DNA of 64,000 nt from an uncultured Clostridia bacterium (GTDB lineage Bacteria; Bacillota; Clostridia; Oscillospirales; Ruminococcaceae), in the NCBI GenBank assembly GCA_947589215.1, contig CANQCL010000011.1:1-64000 (forward strand). Direction: 5' to 3'. Below the pieces are notes generated by a model that was not told where the DNA came from, did no database searches, and saw only the letters and a program-made list of their open reading frames with translations. Below, one piece after another: positions 62,878 to 64,000 of the stretch (the first letter of the stretch is position 1; the number at the start of each line of letters is the position of its first letter). Both the position numbers and the translations under genes were made by a program.

Positions 62878-64000
62878 ATGGCATTATCTGTAGCTGCGAT
62901 CGTCGGCAGACCTAATGTTGGAAAATCTACATTATTTAATAAGCTGATAGGGCAAAAGCTGTCTATTGTTGAGGATATACCCGGTGTTACAAGGGACAGG
63001 ATCTACTCAAAATGCGAGTGGTGCGGCAAGCAGTTTATGCTTGTAGATACTGGCGGCATCGAGCCCAAAACAGACGATATTATTCTTAATCAGATGAAGC
63101 GTCAGGCAGAGGTTGCTATAACAAGTGCAGATGTAATTATTTTTATTACCGACGTAAGAACAGGTGTAACCGCAAATGACTATGATGTTGCGGCTATGCT
63201 TATGAAGTCGGGAAAGCCTGTTGTACTTTGTGTGAATAAATGTGACAGTGTCGGAGATCCGCCTCCTGAAATTTATGAGTTTTACAATCTTGGAATAGGA
63301 GACCCGATAGCTGTATCGTCAGTTCATGGACATGGTACAGGTGAACTGCTTGACGAGGTAATCAAATATTTCCCTGATACTGATGATGAGGAAGATGACA
63401 GCGATACTATAAAAGTAGCTGTAATAGGAAAGCCTAACGCCGGAAAATCTTCAATTATAAATAAGATATGCGGAGAAGAAAGACTAATCGTTTCTGACAT
63501 TGCAGGTACGACCAGAGATGCGACCGACACTTTAGTTGAAAACGAAAAGGGCAAGTTTGTTTTTATTGATACTGCCGGCATAAGGAGAAAATCTAAGGTT
63601 TTAGAGAGCATAGAAAAGTACAGTGTTCTAAGAGCTTATATGGCAGTTGACAGAGCAGATGTAGCAGTTATTGTAATAGATGCGTCCGTCGGTTTTACTG
63701 AACAGGATTCTAAGGTGGCTGGTTATGCGCACGAGCAGGGTAAGGCGTGCGTTGTAGCTATCAACAAATGGGACGCTGTCGAGAAAGATACAAATACTAT
63801 GTCTGAATATACAAACAAGCTGAAAAATGATTTCAGCTTTATGTCGTATGTTCCGTTTGTATTTATTTCTGCAAAGACGGGTCAGAGGTTAGACAAACTT
63901 TTTGATATTATAAAGCAGGTTGCCGAGAAAAATTCAATTAGAATTTCAACAGGAAAGCTCAACGACGTTCTAGCTTATGCAACAAGCAGAGTTCAGCCGC
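62878..64000 (+). CDS. der: GTPase Der (EngA), cut by the window end
   Basis: Der is a double GTPase needed for 50S subunit assembly. The first G domain has GRPNVGKST (about residues 10-18), 'DTGGIE' and 'NKCD'. The second has GKPNAGKSS (starting near 63431), 'DTAGIRRKSK' and 'NKWD'. The frame is open through the last base, so about 374 of the usual ~440 residues are visible. The C-terminal KH-like domain begins near the edge. AAAGGAGG at 8 nt fixes the ATG at 62878. Confidence 0.95.
   Translation, partial: MALSVAAIVGRPNVGKSTLFNKLIGQKLSIVEDIPGVTRDRIYSKCEWCGKQFMLVDTGGIEPKTDDIILNQMKRQAEVAITSADVIIFITDVRTGVTANDYDVAAMLMKSGKPVVLCVNKCDSVGDPPPEIYEFYNLGIGDPIAVSSVHGHGTGELLDEVIKYFPDTDDEEDDSDTIKVAVIGKPNAGKSSIINKICGEERLIVSDIAGTTRDATDTLVENEKGKFVFIDTAGIRRKSKVLESIEKYSVLRAYMAVDRADVAVIVIDASVGFTEQDSKVAGYAHEQGKACVVAINKWDAVEKDTNTMSEYTNKLKNDFSFMSYVPFVFISAKTGQRLDKLFDIIKQVAEKNSIRISTGKLNDVLAYATSRVQP

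Overview
The window is about 64 kb of chromosome from a low-to-mid GC, Gram-positive anaerobe of the Clostridia, most like Ruminococcus and relatives (Oscillospiraceae). This placement is an inference. It rests on the gene content (pyruvate phosphate dikinase, the GGGtGRT protein beside an Fe-S scaffold, BspA-type leucine-rich repeat proteins, InlB-type repeats, a RING/zinc-ribbon membrane protein), on strong AAGGAGG ribosome binding sites with frequent TTG/GTG starts, and on many sigma-A promoters at or near TTGACA-17-TATAAT. Most of the window is core housekeeping genes; accessory DNA is limited to a few islands.

Layout. 1-1014: end of a prophage (a partial late gene and a holin), whose lysis side faces the 3' end of tRNA-Arg(ACG). 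1281-8990: promoter, rpoB, rpoC, terminator. 9002-10258: prfB on the minus strand. 10276-12521: a RING/zinc-ribbon membrane protein and galU. 12518-13715: rpsF-ssb-rpsR. 13825-17027: lon-ysxC. 17176-18745: a sialate O-acetylesterase-like gene. 18826-22189: an AT-rich island of three secreted proteins (one phospholipase C/P1-nuclease-like, two leucine-rich repeat). 22266-24116: Fe-S scaffold and GGGtGRT gene. 24190-25496: tRNA-Thr and gap. 25560-26428: divergent RHH and XRE regulators lying against the 3' end of ssrA. 26557-27457: ssrA and smpB. 27739-35164: lipoprotein/two-component system, yqhQ-like, prmC, recA and recX, closely spaced. 35212-39059: rimO, a secreted metallo-beta-lactamase/repeat fusion, and pgsA. 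39101-42469: Cys T-box, cysE-cysS and a cyclophilin-like protein. 42534-44253: PrsA-like lipoprotein. 44269-46998: murA, walJ-like and rlmH (minus). 47276-48294: NusG_II and Gx-transporter genes. 48429-55141: glmU-pth-mfd-yitT (minus). 55251-57968: ppdK with a structured leader. 58329-61494: a catalytically degenerate PBP5-like protein, pgi and a P-loop protein. 61535-64000: yceD-rpmF, an unknown gene and der (cut by the window end).

Main points for a second look. (1) Three genes (10509, galU, ysxC) have a small stem-loop between a strong Shine-Dalgarno and the start codon, which would pull a distant SD into range. (2) A dispersed element of about 130-160 bp occurs four times, with two decayed relatives, in gaps between genes; it combines a terminator-like hairpin, a run of 7-bp repeats and a foldable core with apparent compensatory changes. 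(3) Several different 7-bp tandem repeats occur, resembling the heptameric STRR repeats of cyanobacteria. (4) A PBP5-type protein has lost all three catalytic motifs. (5) An extracellular MBL domain is fused to adhesin-like repeats. No CRISPR array, insertion sequence or rRNA was seen.
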